Shown here: positions 7,835 through 16,944 of the stretch, in pieces
Position numbering within the stretch: the first letter of the stretch is position 1
Layout of the letters: each line of letters starts with the position of its first letter
NCBI RefSeq assembly: GCF_000058485.1
Contig: NC_008278.1
Location: forward strand, 4,458,962 to 4,522,961
Direction: 5' to 3'
Length of the DNA: 64,000 nt
Origin: Frankia alni ACN14a
GTDB lineage: Bacteria; Actinomycetota; Actinomycetes; Frankiales; Frankiaceae
Notes under the pieces: generated by a model
The model's input: only the letters and a program-made list of their open reading frames with translations
Database searches by the model: none
Told to the model about the DNA's origin: nothing
Made by a program: the position numbers and the translations under genes

Positions 7835-7860
7835 GCACGGGCCCGAACCTCGGCCCGTGC
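7835..7860 (-). terminator. Hairpin after the two-component operon
   Basis: A perfect 9-bp stem, GCACGGGCC (7835-7843) with GGCCCGTGC (7852-7860), and an 8-base loop, beginning about 20 bases after the response-regulator stop codon. A good candidate terminator for the leftward DUF418/kinase/regulator operon. Confidence 0.6.
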
Positions 7861-7879
7861 ATCCCGGCGCGGGCAGGCG

Positions 7880-8527
7880 CTACCCCTCCAGGTAGGCGAG
7901 GACGGCGAGCACCCGCCGGTTGTCGTCCTCGGACGGCTGCAGTCCGAGCTTGGTGAAGATGCTGGCCGTGTGCTTGCCGACCGCCTTCTCGGTGATCACC
8001 AGGCTGGCCGCGATCGCCGCGTTCGAGCGGCCCTGGGCCATGTGGGCGAGCACCTCGCGCTCCCGCGGGCTGAGCCGGTCCAGCGGCCGGCGGCGGCTGT
8101 CGAGCAGCTTCGCCACGACGCTCGGGTCGAGCGCCGTGCCGCCGGCCGCGACGCGCCGCACCGCCGCGATGAACTGCCCGACATCCGAGACCCGGTCCTT
8201 GAGCAGGTAGCCGATGCCGCCGAGCCCGTCGGCCAGCAGCTCCCGGGCGTAGAGCTGCTCGACGTACTGGGACAGCACGAGCACCGGCAGGCCGGGAACC
8301 TGCTGGCGGGCGGCGAGCGCCGCCCGCAGGCCCTCGTCGGTGTGACCGGGTGGCAGGCGGACGTCGACCACCGCGACGTCCGGGCGCAGCGCGACGAGAT
8401 CCCGCACGAGCTGCGGACCGTTGTCGACCGCCGCGACGACCTCGAAGTCGTGCGCCTGGAACAGCCGGATGAGCCCGTCGCGCAGCAGGGTCAGATCCTC
8501 GGCGAGCACGATGCGCAGCCGGCTCAC
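7880..8527 (-). CDS. LuxR/NarL-family response regulator
   Basis: A 215-residue two-component regulator. The receiver domain shows the acidic pair LAEDLTLLRDGLIRLF, the phospho-acceptor Asp in RPDVAVVDVRLPP, and the conserved Lys in GYLLKDRV. The output domain is a LuxR HTH: LDRLSPREREVLAHMAQGRS followed by NAAIAASLVITEKAVGKHTA. GTG 8527 overlaps the kinase stop (GTGA), so the two partners are coupled. It should bind DNA after phosphorylation by the adjacent kinase. Targets are unknown; autoregulation or control of the DUF418 membrane protein encoded first in the operon is plausible. A hairpin 20 bp downstream closes the operon. Confidence 0.92.
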   Translation of the reverse strand: MSRLRIVLAEDLTLLRDGLIRLFQAHDFEVVAAVDNGPQLVRDLVALRPDVAVVDVRLPPGHTDEGLRAALAARQQVPGLPVLVLSQYVEQLYARELLADGLGGIGYLLKDRVSDVGQFIAAVRRVAAGGTALDPSVVAKLLDSRRRPLDRLSPREREVLAHMAQGRSNAAIAASLVITEKAVGKHTASIFTKLGLQPSEDDNRRVLAVLAYLEG

Positions 8528-9597
8528 GGCAGGCGGCCCGGACCGTGGGGCACGGTGATCGTGATGACGGTGGGCCCGCCCGGCGGGCTGTCGAGGTCGA
8601 GCCGGCCGTCGAACGTCTCGAGCCGGCGCCTGACGCCGCGTAGCCCCAGCCCCGCCGCGGGGTCGGCGCCGCCGATCCCGTCGTCGGTGACGACGATCCG
8701 CAGAACGGCCCCGTCGTGCCGCAGGCTGATCCCGCCGGCCGTGGCCTGGCTGTGCTTGACGGCGTTGGCGAGACACTCGGCGGTGGCAAAGTAGGCGGCC
8801 GACTGCACCGCCGCGGGCAACTGCGCCGGGGCGTCGCCGTCGACGGTCACCGGCAGCGCGAGGTCCAGGGCGAGGGCCCGAAGCGCGCCGGCGAGGCCGC
8901 GGTCGGCAAGCACCGCGGGGTGGATGCTGTGCATGACGGTACGCAGGTCGTCCAGGGCGCTGACCGCGGTGGACCGGGCCTCTCGCAGCAGCCGCGCGGT
9001 CGCCTCGGGGTCCGCGCGGACCAGGTCCTCCGCCATGCCGAGGCTGAGCGCGAGGGAGACCATGCGCGCCTGGGCACCGTCATGCAGATCCCGTTCGACC
9101 CTCGCGAGTTCGGCGGCCTGCCCGTCCAGCGCCGCGCGCCTGGTGTGCGCCAGGACGGCGACCCTGGTGGTGAGCTCCTGCTCCCGCCTGTCCGGCAGGC
9201 GGCTGACCACCCAGACATACCCGCCGAAGAGGATCGACCACGCGGTGATGCTCCACAGCGGCCAGAAGTACCCACCCCCGGACAGCGCCCACACCGTCAC
9301 GTCGACCGGCACGATGAGCACCAACACCGCTCGCCCGGCCGCGAGTCGGCGCCGCCGGCCCGGCGGTTGGCGCCGTGTCCAACCCAGGAGGAACGCGGCG
9401 GCAGCGGTGGTGGCGACCCCGAACCAGACCCATCGAGGCCAGAAGTAGCCGCCGCCGGCCACCGCCCACGCGATCGCGACCGCCGCGCACACCACCGCGG
9501 CGACCACGGCGACCACGGCGACCACGGCGACCGCGGCCACCGCCGGGGCGGTCGGGACCCGCGGGTCGGCCGTCGACCGCCCCGCCGTCCCGCTCAC
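8524..9597 (-). CDS. Sensor histidine kinase (NarL-partner, HisKA_3 type)
   Basis: A 357-residue membrane kinase. Four hydrophobic segments lie before about residue 130; two of them end in the same motif, GGGYFWP, consistent with an internal duplication of a two-helix (2TM) unit. The dimerisation/phosphorylation box is ARVERDLHDGAQARMVSLAL near residue 170. The ATP-binding domain shows CLANAVKHSQA (N box), VTDDGIGGADPAAGLGLRGV (G boxes) and PPGGPTVITITVP. It phosphorylates the overlapping response regulator. The first helix is encoded by a 9-bp tandem repeat (AVVAVVAVV). GTG 9597 lies two bases from the upstream gene stop, so DUF418, kinase and regulator form one operon. Confidence 0.92.
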   Translation of the reverse strand: MSGTAGRSTADPRVPTAPAVAAVAVVAVVAVVAAVVCAAVAIAWAVAGGGYFWPRWVWFGVATTAAAAFLLGWTRRQPPGRRRRLAAGRAVLVLIVPVDVTVWALSGGGYFWPLWSITAWSILFGGYVWVVSRLPDRREQELTTRVAVLAHTRRAALDGQAAELARVERDLHDGAQARMVSLALSLGMAEDLVRADPEATARLLREARSTAVSALDDLRTVMHSIHPAVLADRGLAGALRALALDLALPVTVDGDAPAQLPAAVQSAAYFATAECLANAVKHSQATAGGISLRHDGAVLRIVVTDDGIGGADPAAGLGLRGVRRRLETFDGRLDLDSPPGGPTVITITVPHGPGRLP

Positions 9598-9598
9598 C

Positions 9599-10816
9599 TC
9601 ACACCGCCCGGTGCGCGGGTCGCGCGGGGACGCCGTAGGCGATGCGGCGCAGCACCGTCTCGGCCGGCCCCCGGCGGCCGCGCCGATCCATCGCGTAGGC
9701 CCACCCCACCGACCCGGTCCAGACGAGCAGGCCGGCGACGGTGGCGACGTAGGTGGAACCGCCGAGGTCGAGCGCCCACCGGGAGAACAGTGCCAGCCAC
9801 GCCACCGACTGGGCCAGGTAGGCCGTCAGCGACCGCCGTCCCAGCGCCGCCACGGCGTCCACGCAGCGCACGGCCCGATCCGAGTGTGGGTGCCGCGGCC
9901 GGGCCAGTCGTGCCGCCGCGAGGCCGAACAGGGCCACGTAACCGGGGCCGGCATACTCGCCCGTGACCGCGTGGAGCCACGACATGCGGTGCACTGTACC
10001 CGCGTCGACATGCGCGATACCGGCCGAAACGAAGGCGTACGGCAGCGCGCCGACGATGGCGACACCCAGGCCGGCGCAGGCGACCCGACGCAGGAGCGGC
10101 CGGTGCGCGGCCGGGTCCTCGAGGATGCGCCGCCGCGCTGCCCAGATGCCCAGCCAGACGATGACGATGAAGGGAATCACGGTCGCGGTGTGGACGGGCC
10201 ACTCGGCGAGCCGGTCGAGGACCGAGCGCCCGTAGGACGACGCCGCCAGCGACGGGTCGGCCGCGTTGGTCAGCGTCGCAGGTCCCCGTCGCCACCGCAG
10301 GACGACCGCCACCGCGACGGCCGCCGCCTCCAGCGTCTGGATCCCCCAGAGCCAGAGCACGAGCCGGTGGAAGCGGTCGCCCCGAGGGAGCAGGACACAG
10401 GTCGCGACGATGCCGACGATGCCGTAGGCACCGAGGAAGTCGCCGAAGTAGAGCAGCGTCGCGTGCACGAAGCCGAATCCGACGAGGCAGGCGTTGCGGC
10501 GCAGCAGAATGCGCCGTCCGCCGTCGGGATCGGTCGCCCGGCGGCGGGCAAGTTGGACGAGGCTGTAGCCGAACATGACCGCGAAGACCGGGTACGCCCG
10601 GCTGTTCACCAGCGTGATCATCAGGAAGTCCACGACCCGCTCCGCGCCATGCGGCGTGCTGTCGATGCCGGGCTGGCCGGCGAAGGCGCAGTTCCCGGCG
10701 TTGGCGAGCGCGATAAACAGTAGCATCGCGCCGCGGGCCAGGTCGGGGGCCAGCGCGCGCTGCGGGGAGTGCCGGGGTCCGGGCGGGGCGGCCGTCGCGG
10801 GAGGCGTCTGCGTCAT
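9599..10816 (-). CDS. DUF418 domain-containing integral membrane protein
   Basis: A polytopic membrane protein of 405 residues with about ten hydrophobic helices. The start region, RALAPDLARGAMLLFIALAN, and the C-terminal segment, GRRSLTAYLAQSVAWLALFS, are characteristic of DUF418/YeiB-like proteins, which resemble membrane acyltransferases. Function is unproven; a transport or acyl-transfer role is assumed. ATG 10816 (MTQTPPATAAPP) begins just before the conserved block; longer frames add a charged unrelated N-terminus. It is the first gene of a leftward operon with a kinase and response regulator, suggesting the signal sensed concerns the envelope (inference). It diverges from the phosphotransferase gene. 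Confidence 0.82.
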   Translation of the reverse strand: MTQTPPATAAPPGPRHSPQRALAPDLARGAMLLFIALANAGNCAFAGQPGIDSTPHGAERVVDFLMITLVNSRAYPVFAVMFGYSLVQLARRRATDPDGGRRILLRRNACLVGFGFVHATLLYFGDFLGAYGIVGIVATCVLLPRGDRFHRLVLWLWGIQTLEAAAVAVAVVLRWRRGPATLTNAADPSLAASSYGRSVLDRLAEWPVHTATVIPFIVIVWLGIWAARRRILEDPAAHRPLLRRVACAGLGVAIVGALPYAFVSAGIAHVDAGTVHRMSWLHAVTGEYAGPGYVALFGLAAARLARPRHPHSDRAVRCVDAVAALGRRSLTAYLAQSVAWLALFSRWALDLGGSTYVATVAGLLVWTGSVGWAYAMDRRGRRGPAETVLRRIAYGVPARPAHRAV

Positions 10817-10991
10817 GACCCTCAGACTCGTGGCGCCCGGCCACCGCCACGAGGGGCCTGGACACCCTCTTCGGCGGGGGCCTGAACCCCCTGCGCACTC
10901 GGACAGGTCCATCCGTGATGCGCGCATCCGGCGTGACATCCGGTGCCAGGACGCTCATGATGACCTTTCGCGATGAAGCGGGGAGGTCGGG

Positions 10992-12338
10992 TTGTCTGCA
11001 TCCGGCGACGGACACGGCGAGTGGATAACCGGCTGGTTGGAACGTGAGGTGGGCGGGAAGGTCGTCCGCATCGAGCGGCAGGCGCGGTGGCGCCCGGCCT
11101 GGTGGGTCGACGTCGAACGCGACGGCGAGATCCTGCCCCTGTATGTGCGGGGCGAGCGGGTCGACTCGCCGTCGGCGTTCCCGCTCCGGCACGAGATGCG
11201 TTTCCAGTCGGTCCTCCAGGAGCACGGCATTCCGGTGCCGGCCGTGTACGGCTGGTCGGAGGAGCCCCGGGCGTATGTGATGGCGCGCGTCGAGGGACGG
11301 GACTCCTTCGAGGGGGTGCCGGACGACGAACGCCGCCGGGCGATGGAGGACTACATCGACATTCTCGTCCGGCTGCACGCGCTCGACGTGGCGCCGTTCG
11401 TCGACGCGGGCATCGTGCGCGCCGGTCCCGGCGAGGATCCCGGCGCGGTGGGCCTGCGGCACTTCGAGGACAGTGCCTACCGGAAGCTGAAGAAGCGGCC
11501 CGACCCCTTCCAGGAGTTCGTGCTGGGTTGGCTGTCACGGCATCGTCCCGACTCCCGCGGCCGCGAGTCGGCCATCGTCTGGGACGCCGGCCAGCTGCTA
11601 CATTCCGACGGTCGCATCACCGCGCTGCTCGATCTGGAGTTCGGGCACGTCGGCGACCCCATGCAGGATCTCGGGGGCATGTGGGTGCGCAGCCCGTTCG
11701 TCGCCCTCGGCGACCTCGCCCCCCTCATGCGCCGCTACGAGGAGCGCAGCGGCACCGCGGTGGACCTCCAGGCCGTCCACTACCACTACATTCTGTGGGC
11801 CCTGTCGAACCAGCTCGAGTTCCACTCCGTGCTCGCCGACCCGGTGCCCGGCACGGACTACATGCTCAACCTGCACTGGTGCATCGAGACCAACCTGATG
11901 GCGCTCGAGGGAATCGCCACCGTCGTCGGGGTGGACCTCGTGGAGGTGGACGAACCCGAGCCGGTCGGGTCGGCCTACGGCCCGGCGCACCGGCATCTGA
12001 CCCGCTCCCTCGAGCGGCAGGACCTCGGCGCCGGCGCGCAGCGGTACCACAACCGCATGTCCGTGCGGCTCGCCCGACACCTGCAGCGGATCGACGAGAT
12101 CGGGGCCGCGGTCGTCGCCGCGGACCTCGACGACACGGCCGCCCTGATCGGTCGGCGCCCGCGGTCCTGGGCGGACGGCGGGCGGGAGCTGGAGGACTTC
12201 GTCCTCGCCGACGACGGCCGCCACGACGCCGAGCTCGTCGCGCTGTTCCACCGCCGCCTCCACCGGGCCCGCATGCTCAACGGCCCGGCGGGATCGTGGA
12301 TCACCCAGCACCGAAACGTCGCGCAGCCCAGCCTGTAG
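10992..12338 (+). CDS. Aminoglycoside-phosphotransferase-fold family protein with atypical catalytic loop
   Basis: A 448-residue protein of the APH/choline-kinase fold. The N-lobe shows PLYVRGERVD and HEMRFQSVLQEHGIPVPAVY; the C-lobe shows ITALLDLEFGHVGDPMQDL, the metal-binding loop. The usual HGDxxxxN catalytic loop is replaced by IVWDAGQLLHSDG: the Asp is kept but the His, Gly and Asn are not, so activity may differ or be lost. Related actinomycete proteins, often near fatty-acid genes, have unknown substrates. TTG 10992 is the start, preceded by GGGAGGTCGGG. The C-terminal 150 residues extend past the APH core and carry ARHLQRIDEIGAAV. It diverges from the DUF418 operon. Confidence 0.8.
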   Translation: MSASGDGHGEWITGWLEREVGGKVVRIERQARWRPAWWVDVERDGEILPLYVRGERVDSPSAFPLRHEMRFQSVLQEHGIPVPAVYGWSEEPRAYVMARVEGRDSFEGVPDDERRRAMEDYIDILVRLHALDVAPFVDAGIVRAGPGEDPGAVGLRHFEDSAYRKLKKRPDPFQEFVLGWLSRHRPDSRGRESAIVWDAGQLLHSDGRITALLDLEFGHVGDPMQDLGGMWVRSPFVALGDLAPLMRRYEERSGTAVDLQAVHYHYILWALSNQLEFHSVLADPVPGTDYMLNLHWCIETNLMALEGIATVVGVDLVEVDEPEPVGSAYGPAHRHLTRSLERQDLGAGAQRYHNRMSVRLARHLQRIDEIGAAVVAADLDDTAALIGRRPRSWADGGRELEDFVLADDGRHDAELVALFHRRLHRARMLNGPAGSWITQHRNVAQPSL

Positions 12339-12403
12339 GGACCGCCACGATCGTCAAGGCCGGGTCTCCCGGAGCCGGACTCGGAGCACGTGATCAATCC
12401 CCC

Positions 12404-12472
12404 GGGCCGGGGCTGTGATCGGGGCCGGGGCTGTGATCAGGGCCGGGGCCGGGGCCGGGGCCGGGGCTGTGG
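12404..12472. repeat. GGGGCCGGGGCTGTGATC-type tandem repeat
   Basis: Several copies of a GGGGCCGGGGCTGTGATC-like unit, collapsing into four GGGGCC hexamers, between the converging phosphotransferase and DoxX genes. It may act as a transcription block or be simple slippage DNA. Confidence 0.6.
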
Positions 12473-12504
12473 TGGGGTCGGGGTCGGAGGGTAGCGACGG
12501 TTCG

Positions 12505-12912
12505 TCAGGCGGCGCGGCGGGAGCTGGACAGAACTGCGCGGATCATCGGGATCTGCAGCGGCAGGCGAGCCCACATGGCGGCGGCCCGAGCGACGTCGCG
12601 GGGCCGGCTGTCGCTGCGGCGGGCCTTGGCCGTCGCGTCGAGCGCCGAGTGCAGGTTCCCCGGCCACACCCCGACGAGCAGGGCGGCGCTGGCCGGTCCC
12701 GCCCACCGGGCCTTCGTCAGCAACCCGGCCGCGCAGACCAGTTCGGCGACGCCGCTGGCGTAGACGACCGCCCGGGGACCGGGCAGCGCCCGGGGGATCA
12801 GCGGCTCGAAGACGGCGGGACGCACCAGGTGCGTCACCCCGCTGACCAGGAAGGCCCCGCTCATCAGCAACGGGCCGGGCGGGGTGAATCGTGAAGACGT
12901 CACGAGTCCCAT
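12505..12912 (-). CDS. DoxX-like integral membrane protein
   Basis: A 135-residue membrane protein with four hydrophobic stretches. Typical DoxX-like features are LLMSGAFLVSGVTHLVRP, PGPRAVVYASGVAELVCAAG, LLTKARWAGPASAALLVGVW and, near the end, RLPLQIPMIRAVL. DoxX-like proteins are associated with redox and membrane stress functions, but no activity is settled. ATG 12912 (MGLVTSSRF) precedes the first helix; upstream in-frame starts add Arg-rich, unconserved sequence. It converges with the phosphotransferase gene. About 290 bp of GC-rich DNA with no visible gene separates it from the next rightward gene. Confidence 0.8.
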   Translation of the reverse strand: MGLVTSSRFTPPGPLLMSGAFLVSGVTHLVRPAVFEPLIPRALPGPRAVVYASGVAELVCAAGLLTKARWAGPASAALLVGVWPGNLHSALDATAKARRSDSRPRDVARAAAMWARLPLQIPMIRAVLSSSRRAA

Positions 12913-13205
12913 CGAACCATCGCGGGGTCCCGCAGGTCGCCGGCCACGACGAGGACCCAGCCAGCAGCCGCGCCGCCGCCACGTGCCGATCCCGACCCTC
13001 ACTCCCCCGACCCCTCACTTCCCCGGCCCGCAGCACTCCTCCCGCACCCGAAGCACTCGCCCCGCCCGCAGCACTCCCCGCCCGCGGCCGATCCTGTCCG
13101 TCCAAGCCGCCGCCGACCGTCCCTCGGCCGTCTGACCCTCGGCCGCCCGACGGACCGGCCGCAGTGGGATCATTACCGGCGGTGCCAGCCACAGGGAGGA
13201 TCTCC

Positions 13206-13700
13206 GTGTCCAGTTCCCCGACCGACCCCGGCCCCGACGAGGCTCCCGAGGCCGACCGGGACGCCGTCCCGTCCCCGCCGGCCGACCATGGTGGCGCCGG
13301 CCCCGAGCCGGCCGAGCCACCGCGGGGCGGTTCCGCGGAACCGCCGGATGCGTCGTCCGCGGCCCGCCCGCCGCTACGCCCGGTTGACTGGGACGGCTCG
13401 TTCACCCGCACCTGGCAGTCCCGCGACGACAACGACCTGGCAAACCGTCTCGCTTCGGAACAGGAGCGGAAATGGAGCCAGAACGAGCTCGATCAGATGA
13501 TGCGGGAGTTTCGGGATAAGGCGAACGCGGCGGCGGACGCGCGGGCGCGTGAGGAGCGCGAGCGTGCCGCCGAGCCGTCGCATCCTGCTGATGATGCGCG
13601 GTCACGGTTGTTCGACAAGTTGGCGGGGCTTGGCCGTCCCTCCGACGACACGGACACCTCCCCGAACGCTGACGGCGATGGGCCCCCGGACACGCGTTGA
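13206..13700 (+). CDS. Hypothetical acidic, disordered protein (164 aa)
   Basis: The first 70 residues are Pro/Glu/Asp/Ala-rich and probably disordered. A helical, highly charged core follows, with WDGSFTRTWQSRDDNDLANR and ERKWSQNELDQMMREFRDKA, and then an acidic tail. The core looks amphipathic and could form a coiled coil. No known family. GTG 13206 has a clear ribosome site (AGGGAGGA, six bases upstream). The gene converges with the TIR-STAND gene, with about 37 bp between stops and a weak GGCCGG/CCGGCC hairpin there. Confidence 0.65.
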   Translation: MSSSPTDPGPDEAPEADRDAVPSPPADHGGAGPEPAEPPRGGSAEPPDASSAARPPLRPVDWDGSFTRTWQSRDDNDLANRLASEQERKWSQNELDQMMREFRDKANAAADARAREERERAAEPSHPADDARSRLFDKLAGLGRPSDDTDTSPNADGDGPPDTR

Positions 13701-13737
13701 CGGAACGACGTGATTGGCCGGTGACAGGCCCGGCCGG

Positions 13738-16700
13738 TTAAGGGCCGACGCGGGATTCCCCGATGTCGGCTGCCGGCGACCGTTCGGGCCTAGGCGGCTT
13801 CTCCGCGCTCTGGTGGTGGATGGTGTCGGTGAGAGCGCGGCGGGCGTGGATGGTGTCCGGGTGGTAGGGGCCATGGTCGCGCATCGCGTCGGTCAAGGCG
13901 TCACGGTTGAGAGGAGCGGCGTCGGCGTGCCGGCCGGCCTGGCGGTAGGTGTCGGCGAGTGTGGTCCGGCTGGCGCGGGTTTCGGGATGGTCCGGGCCAA
14001 GGGTGTGGGCCCGGAGGGCGTGAACACGCTCGCTGAGGTCCACGGCCTGGGTTAGCCGACCGGTGTCGCGGCACACCTCGGCGAGGCCGGTGGCCGTGCA
14101 CAGGGTGCGTTCGTCGGCGACGCCGTCGGTCCGGGCGCGCGCGACGAGCTGGCGTTCAAGATGGTGGCGGGCGGCTTCAGGTTGACCCGCGTCGCGATAG
14201 TGCGCTGCAAGATCATCACGGACTTCCATGGCGTATAGGTGCGCCTGACCGAGAACGCGTTCGTGGCGGTCGAGGACGCGTTCGAGGTGGATGACAGCCT
14301 CGCCTGGCCGGCCTTCCGCCAGATGGGCCGCAGCGAGACTTTCCCGCGTTTCCGTGGTCTCGGGATGATCTGATCCGAGGGTCCGTTCGCGACCGGTCAA
14401 GGCCCGGTCCAACAGGGGCACGGCGGATTCAGGCCGTCCAGCCCTGAGATGGGTACGGGCGAGGGCGTGGGCGCTTTCGAAGGTACCGGGATGATCAGGA
14501 CCGAGGATACGTTCGCGGCCGGTGAGCGCTTGGCCGAGTTCCCGGGTGGCGTCGTCGACGCGGCCGGCCTGGTGGTAGGTGACGCCGAGTTGGTGGCGGC
14601 TGTCGAGCGTGTGGGGGTGGTCCGGGCCGAGAACGCGTTCGCGGGCGGTGAGGGTGGGTTCGGCGTGAGCGACGGCGTCGCCGGTGGCGCCGATGCGGCG
14701 GTAGGTGGCGGCGAGTTGGTGGCGGGTCGTGAGGGTGTCGGGGTGGTCGGCGCCGAGGAGGCGTTCGCGGTCGGTGAGGGTGGGTCGCAGGATGCGAGTT
14801 GCGTCGTCGCCGCGGCCGGCGTCGTCGAGGGCGGCGCCGAGGCGGTGGCGGCTTTCCAGGGTGGCGGGATGGTCGGGGCCGAGGACGCGGTGGCGGTCGG
14901 CGAGGTTCTGCTGGAACAGGTCGGTGGCGTGGTCGAGGTGGCCGGCCTGCTGGTAGGCGCGGGCGAGGGTTTCGCGGCTGGTGAGGGTGTCGGGGTGGTC
15001 GGGGCCGAGGAGGCGTTCGCGGTCGGTGGCGTTGCGTTCGGCCAGCGGGCCGGCGACGGCAAGGTGGTCGGCGTTGAGGGCGGCGCGGATGTGGGTTTCG
15101 CGGGCGGTGAGGGTGTCGGGATGGTCGGCGCCGTCGAGGCGTTCGTGGGCGGCGACCGCCCGGGCGGCCAGCGGCTCGGCCTGCTCCGGGTGGCCCTGTT
15201 CGGTGAGGTAGGCGGCGGCGTGCTCGGCGAGCCAGGCGGTGTGGGGTGTGTCGGCGGTGGAGTCGGTGGCCTCGACGGTGCCGAGGACGTGCGGGAGGAG
15301 TTCGCGCCAGGCCGGCCAGGCCTGCGGGTTGGCGATGACATCCTCGGGCAGGGTCGCGTGCAGCGCCCGGCCGAGCGTGGCGGCGAGCCGGTCGGCGTGC
15401 TCGGCGCTCGTGTCGGCGCGAACGGCCGCGCGGACCAGGGGATGCACGGCCAACGCGAAGCCGTCCCGATGGGCGAGACCGGACCGTTCCAGGGTCGCCA
15501 CGGTGTCGGCCAGCTCCAGCGGGTCGCCCGCGACCGCGCGCAGCGCCCCGCCGTCGATCGCCTCCGGGTCGGCCGCGAGCAGCCGCAGCGGCAGCGGCGC
15601 GGAGCCGTCGCCGTGCGCCGCGAGACGCAGCAGCTCACCGGCGGCCGGCGCGTCCGCTTCCAGGCGGCGCAACGGCTCCGCCCACAGCGTCGCCGCGGTG
15701 ACCCCGGGCCGGCCGGGCACCTCGCCCTGCCCGAGCACGACCGCCGGCCGCTCGATCAACGCCGCCAGGTACGTCTCCGCCGGCGCCCGGGCCTCGCGGA
15801 TGCGATGCGCCGCCTGATCGAGAGCAAGGGGATGATCACCGAGCCGGTCCGCGATCCGTCCGGCGACGGTCCGCTCGACCGCCGGGAGCCGGTCGGTGAG
15901 CAGGGCCACCGACTCCGCCCGTTCCATCGGCCCGAGTGGGACGACCACCCCGGCGTCATCCCAGCCGTCAATGCGCGACGTCACCAGGATCCGACCCGCC
16001 CCGCTCGACGCCCGCAGCCAGCCGGGCAGCTCGCCGGGGCCGGCCGCGTCGTCGAGGACGAGCAGCCAGCGGCCGTCCGCGGCATCGAGCCGGGCCAGGA
16101 CCGCCGCCGGTTCCGCCTGCGCCGGCAGGCCGAGGGCGGGGGCGAGCGCCCGCACCCGTTCACCGACCAGCTCCGGGCGCCCCGCCGGCACCCACCACAC
16201 CGCGTCGAACCCCCTCCGCTGCTGGTGGACGTACTCGACGGCCAGACGCGTCTTGCCGATCCCCGCCAGTCCCGTCACGGCGACCAGCCCGCCGTCACGC
16301 GCCATCGCCTCGTCGAGGCGGCCCAGCGCCGGCGCCCGACCGACGAAGCGCGCCGCCACCCGCGGCACGTTCCACACCGCCGGCAACTCCCCGGGAAACA
16401 CCACCCCGCCAGAGGCGCCCTGGCGGTCCGGGAGCCTCCGACCGTCCCCCGCCTCACCGAGAGTCGCCCCACCGCGCGCCGTCTCGCCCCACCCCACCGC
16501 GCCCCGCCCCGCCTCGCCGGGCGGTGCCTCACCGCGCGTCGCCGCGAGCAGCATGGTCTGCGCGGCGAGCGGGCTGCGGCCGATCAGGTCGATCGGGACG
16601 AGCTGGCCGAGCAGGCCGGGAATCGGCCGGTCCGTCACCCGCGCGACCAGCAGTCGGCGCTCGCCGCCCATGATCCGCGGGGACCAGGCCGCGCCCCACT

Positions 16701-16944
16701 CCGCCGGCGCCGTCGGCGAGTCCAGGTAGCCGTCCGAGACCACCGCGATGGTGTGGCTTGCCCGCCGCGTCACCCCGTCCAGCCAGGAAACCCGATGGGT
16801 GCCGGGCACCGCATCCCAGGCGCCGAGCTGGACGCGATGCCCGGCGTCCTCCAGCGTCGCCGCGATCCACTCAGCCCAGCCGAGCCCGTCCGCGGCGCAG
16901 GACACGAAGACATCGAGAGCGCGACCATCGCCCCCGCCCGTCAC
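13738..16944 (-). CDS. TIR-NB-ARC-TPR (STAND) protein, candidate immune sensor
   Basis: A 1068-residue protein. Residues 1-130 are a TIR domain: LDVFVSCAADGLGWAEWIAA, then QLGAWDAVPGTHRVSW and SPTAPAEWGAAW. Glu82 in PAEW aligns with the catalytic Glu of NAD-cleaving TIRs. A Gly/Glu-rich linker precedes an NB-ARC ATPase (about 200-500) with P-loop VTGLAGIGKTRLAVEYV and Walker B RWLLVLDDA. The C-terminal half is about eleven 42-residue TPRs with the motif LGPDHPDTL and variants; the eighth and ninth are degenerate. The layout matches bacterial NLR-like proteins that sense invaders through the repeats and then deplete NAD or signal through TIR; this role is inferred. GTG 16944 starts right before the TIR domain. 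No obvious partner gene. Confidence 0.87.
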   Translation of the reverse strand: MTGGGDGRALDVFVSCAADGLGWAEWIAATLEDAGHRVQLGAWDAVPGTHRVSWLDGVTRRASHTIAVVSDGYLDSPTAPAEWGAAWSPRIMGGERRLLVARVTDRPIPGLLGQLVPIDLIGRSPLAAQTMLLAATRGEAPPGEAGRGAVGWGETARGGATLGEAGDGRRLPDRQGASGGVVFPGELPAVWNVPRVAARFVGRAPALGRLDEAMARDGGLVAVTGLAGIGKTRLAVEYVHQQRRGFDAVWWVPAGRPELVGERVRALAPALGLPAQAEPAAVLARLDAADGRWLLVLDDAAGPGELPGWLRASSGAGRILVTSRIDGWDDAGVVVPLGPMERAESVALLTDRLPAVERTVAGRIADRLGDHPLALDQAAHRIREARAPAETYLAALIERPAVVLGQGEVPGRPGVTAATLWAEPLRRLEADAPAAGELLRLAAHGDGSAPLPLRLLAADPEAIDGGALRAVAGDPLELADTVATLERSGLAHRDGFALAVHPLVRAAVRADTSAEHADRLAATLGRALHATLPEDVIANPQAWPAWRELLPHVLGTVEATDSTADTPHTAWLAEHAAAYLTEQGHPEQAEPLAARAVAAHERLDGADHPDTLTARETHIRAALNADHLAVAGPLAERNATDRERLLGPDHPDTLTSRETLARAYQQAGHLDHATDLFQQNLADRHRVLGPDHPATLESRHRLGAALDDAGRGDDATRILRPTLTDRERLLGADHPDTLTTRHQLAATYRRIGATGDAVAHAEPTLTARERVLGPDHPHTLDSRHQLGVTYHQAGRVDDATRELGQALTGRERILGPDHPGTFESAHALARTHLRAGRPESAVPLLDRALTGRERTLGSDHPETTETRESLAAAHLAEGRPGEAVIHLERVLDRHERVLGQAHLYAMEVRDDLAAHYRDAGQPEAARHHLERQLVARARTDGVADERTLCTATGLAEVCRDTGRLTQAVDLSERVHALRAHTLGPDHPETRASRTTLADTYRQAGRHADAAPLNRDALTDAMRDHGPYHPDTIHARRALTDTIHHQSAEKPPRPERSPAADIGESRVGP

